Shown here in pieces: positions 13,884 to 15,369 of a stretch of 15,369 nucleotides of DNA. Source of the DNA: Candidatus Omnitrophota bacterium (lineage in GTDB: Bacteria > Omnitrophota > Gorgyraeia > JAFGHF01); contig JAMXCY010000011.1 in the NCBI GenBank assembly GCA_024543015.1, forward strand, positions 1 through 15,369, in the 5' to 3' direction. Both the position numbers and the translations under genes were made by a program. Numbering within the stretch: the first letter of the stretch is position 1; each line of letters starts with the position of its first letter. A model generated the notes under the pieces. The model had not been told where the DNA came from, ran no database searches, and worked only from the letters and a program-made list of their open reading frames with translations.

Positions 13884-14729
13884 ATGCTAAGTGTAACTCA
13901 GATACCAGAACGGTATAGAAATATTATTGATGAGCAGATAAAAATTTTTGATCAACAAAGATCAGTTCAGGTAAAAAATAAAATACCAGATACAGCCGAC
14001 ATTCCTATTGAAAGCCCTAACCATTGGTTAAGAATTCCTGATGTTATCTGTGTTTTTGTTGACATGAAAGGCTCAACACAATTAAGCGCCTCTACACATG
14101 ATAAAAGCACTGCTGGCGCTTATCAATTGTTTGTAGGAACGGCAGTAAAATTGTTTAATGAATTTGAAGCTCCATATATCGATGTTAGAGGAGATGGAAT
14201 TTTTGCTTTATTTAATAGCGATGCCCCGTATCGTGCAATTGCAGCTGCCGTGAGTTTTAAAACTTTTTCACGCGAAGAATTTACACCGAAAATAAAAGAG
14301 CTGACAGATCTAGGAATAGGTGCTCATATAGGTATAGACCAAAAAACAGTTCTTGTTAGAAAGATTGGATTTAAAAAGTATGGAGGAAGAACGGATCGAC
14401 AAAATGAAGTTTGGGCTGGTAAACCTGTTAATATGGCTGCTAAACTTTCGTCGCTTGCTACTCAAGATGAATTAGTTGTATCCGATAGATATTTTAATAA
14501 TATAAGGCATGAGTCTGTATTAAAAACTTGTGGATGTGTAGATGGCCAACCAGGTAGAGAGAAAGTAGATTTATGGACAGAAATCGATGTTTCAGATGAT
14601 CCGAAGTACGATTTTCAAAAAGCTCATAAGCTAAGTAGTTATTGGTGTCTCAATCATGGTAGGGAATATTGTGAAGCAATACTGAAATTAGATGAAGACA
14701 AATCTAAGAGTGCGGTACCTATTTTCTAG
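13884..14729 (+). CDS. Class III nucleotide cyclase, Pycsar-like (first of two)
   Basis: This 281-residue soluble cyclase has an N-terminal extension of about 50 residues and a class III catalytic domain. The two metal-binding Asp residues are D60 (VFVDMKGST) and D104 (VRGDGIF), 44 apart as in class III cyclases. The late motif VNMAAKL gives the expected Asn (N183) but has Lys (K187) where the transition-state Arg usually stands, so substrate preference may be unusual. In this context it is probably a cytidylate/uridylate cyclase (PycC) feeding the membrane effector encoded upstream. The C-terminal tail carries C216, C218, C255, H258 and C263, a possible metal site. ATG 13884 is chosen over GTG 13875 because GGAGGTGAT, an excellent Shine-Dalgarno, ends a few bases before it. 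Ordinary adenylate cyclase is the alternative. Confidence 0.82.
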   Translation: MLSVTQIPERYRNIIDEQIKIFDQQRSVQVKNKIPDTADIPIESPNHWLRIPDVICVFVDMKGSTQLSASTHDKSTAGAYQLFVGTAVKLFNEFEAPYIDVRGDGIFALFNSDAPYRAIAAAVSFKTFSREEFTPKIKELTDLGIGAHIGIDQKTVLVRKIGFKKYGGRTDRQNEVWAGKPVNMAAKLSSLATQDELVVSDRYFNNIRHESVLKTCGCVDGQPGREKVDLWTEIDVSDDPKYDFQKAHKLSSYWCLNHGREYCEAILKLDEDKSKSAVPIF

Positions 14730-14739
14730 AATTTCGAAA

Positions 14740-14771
14740 TCTCCTTGTAAATTTCGCCTTTATTAAGGAGA
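14740..14771 (+). promoter_or_regulatory. Hairpin that can mask the Shine-Dalgarno of the second cyclase
   Basis: TCTCCTT (14740-14746) is fully complementary to AAGGAGA (14765-14771), which contains the main Shine-Dalgarno ahead of ATG 14781. The loop is 18 bases. Ribosomes translating the first cyclase stop at 14729, close enough to influence folding. A second, weaker site AAAGGA (14771-14776) lies largely outside the stem, so repression would be partial. Confidence 0.5.
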
Positions 14772-14780
14772 AAGGATTGT

Positions 14781-15369
14781 ATGTCTTTGAAAGTCGATTT
14801 AACAAATGAAGTTGCAGAAATATTTAAAAGTAGATGGTCAAAAAGAGATGGTCAGGTTGTGCCTGAATCGGATGATATTAAGCTTGGCAATGATGCGGTA
14901 TTAGTTAAAGGCACAGTCCTATATGCAGATTTGGACGAATCAACAAATCTTGTCGACAACTATAAGTCACACTTTGCTGCCGAGATTTACAAAGCGTATC
15001 TGCATTGTGCCGCAAAAATTATTAACACTGAAGGTGGCGTGATTGCATCATACGACGGCGATAGGATTATGGCAGTGTTTATTGGTAACTCAAAAAATAG
15101 TGACGCCGCACGTACTGCGCTGAAAATTAATTATGCTGTGAAAAATATAATAAATCCAGCCATACAGGCTCAATACCCAAAAACAAGTTTTTCTATCGAG
15201 CAAGTAGTAGGTATTGACACTAGCAGCCTTTTTGTAGCTCGTACTGGTATCCGCGGTTCAAACGATTTGGTGTGGGTCGGTCGAGCTGCAAACTATGCAG
15301 CGAAGCTATCTAGCCGTTCTGGGGCACCTGCGCAAATTACAGCCGATGTGTACAATTGCTTGAAGGATG
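14781..15369 (+). CDS. Class III nucleotide cyclase, Pycsar-like (second of two), 3' partial
   Basis: The frame is open from ATG 14781 to the end of the window (196 codons, no stop), so the gene is cut off. It is a class III cyclase domain with metal-binding D50 (LYADLDEST) and D94 (YDGDRIMAVF), again 44 apart. A conserved late block holds ARTGIRG (153-159), NDLVWVG (161-167) and ANYAAKL with N171 and K175. This RTG-RG-NDLVWVG-ANYAAKL block looks like the PycC group of prokaryotic pyrimidine cyclases more than like classical adenylate cyclases. It is only distantly similar to the cyclase just upstream, so it is a second enzyme rather than a recent duplicate. AAGGAG and AAAGGA precede the start, 51 bases after the first cyclase. 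The two may act separately or pair as a heterodimer. Confidence 0.85.
   Translation, partial: MSLKVDLTNEVAEIFKSRWSKRDGQVVPESDDIKLGNDAVLVKGTVLYADLDESTNLVDNYKSHFAAEIYKAYLHCAAKIINTEGGVIASYDGDRIMAVFIGNSKNSDAARTALKINYAVKNIINPAIQAQYPKTSFSIEQVVGIDTSSLFVARTGIRGSNDLVWVGRAANYAAKLSSRSGAPAQITADVYNCLKD

Overview
The window looks like chromosome from an uncultured, probably anaerobic bacterium. The evidence is a ferredoxin-type 2-oxoacid oxidoreductase (Vor), standard Shine-Dalgarno sites, sigma70-type promoters and a LexA whose recognition helix resembles the proteobacterial one. Base composition is moderate in the left half and visibly A+T-richer from about 8.6 kb onward. The style (short heptamer tandem repeats in and between genes, short overlapping operons) would suit a lineage such as Omnitrophota, but that is only an impression.

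Left part, housekeeping and signalling (1-7682). The plus strand carries the end of vorB, then vorA, vorC and gltX as a tightly packed operon, then a PilZ-domain gene and tRNA-Gln(CTG) and tRNA-Leu(GAG). Converging on the tRNAs is a minus-strand operon: a FIST-domain sensor, a GAF histidine kinase and a response regulator with a GGDEF-family output domain. With the PilZ protein it suggests a cyclic-di-GMP signalling set. The FIST operon and tRNA-Glu(CTC) start from divergent promoters that are exact mirror images in their -35 and -10 elements.

Middle (7683-8623). Downstream of tRNA-Glu lie a strong rho-independent terminator, a pair of palindromic operator-like sites, a small winged-helix protein gene and an overlapping 73-codon gene of unknown function. 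This looks like the left edge of accessory DNA, with tRNA-Glu as a plausible integration site, although no integrase or second att copy is visible.

Right part, a defence cassette (8666-15369, open at the window end). A near-consensus promoter with a perfect LexA-type operator (CTGT-N8-ACAG) between its -35 and -10 drives lexA. It is followed on the same strand, with short gaps or overlaps, by an alpha-class (D12) adenine methyltransferase, an AlwI/BspD6I-family Type IIS restriction or nicking endonuclease and a beta-class methyltransferase. A 54-bp gap containing a perfect hairpin leads to a Pycsar-like membrane effector and two different class III nucleotide cyclases in tandem, the second cut off by the window end. 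The most interesting inference is a DNA-damage-responsive (LexA-controlled) cassette that combines a Type IIS restriction-modification system with a two-cyclase Pycsar-like cyclic-nucleotide abortive-infection module. A hairpin able to hide the ribosome binding site of the second cyclase may add a further layer of control.
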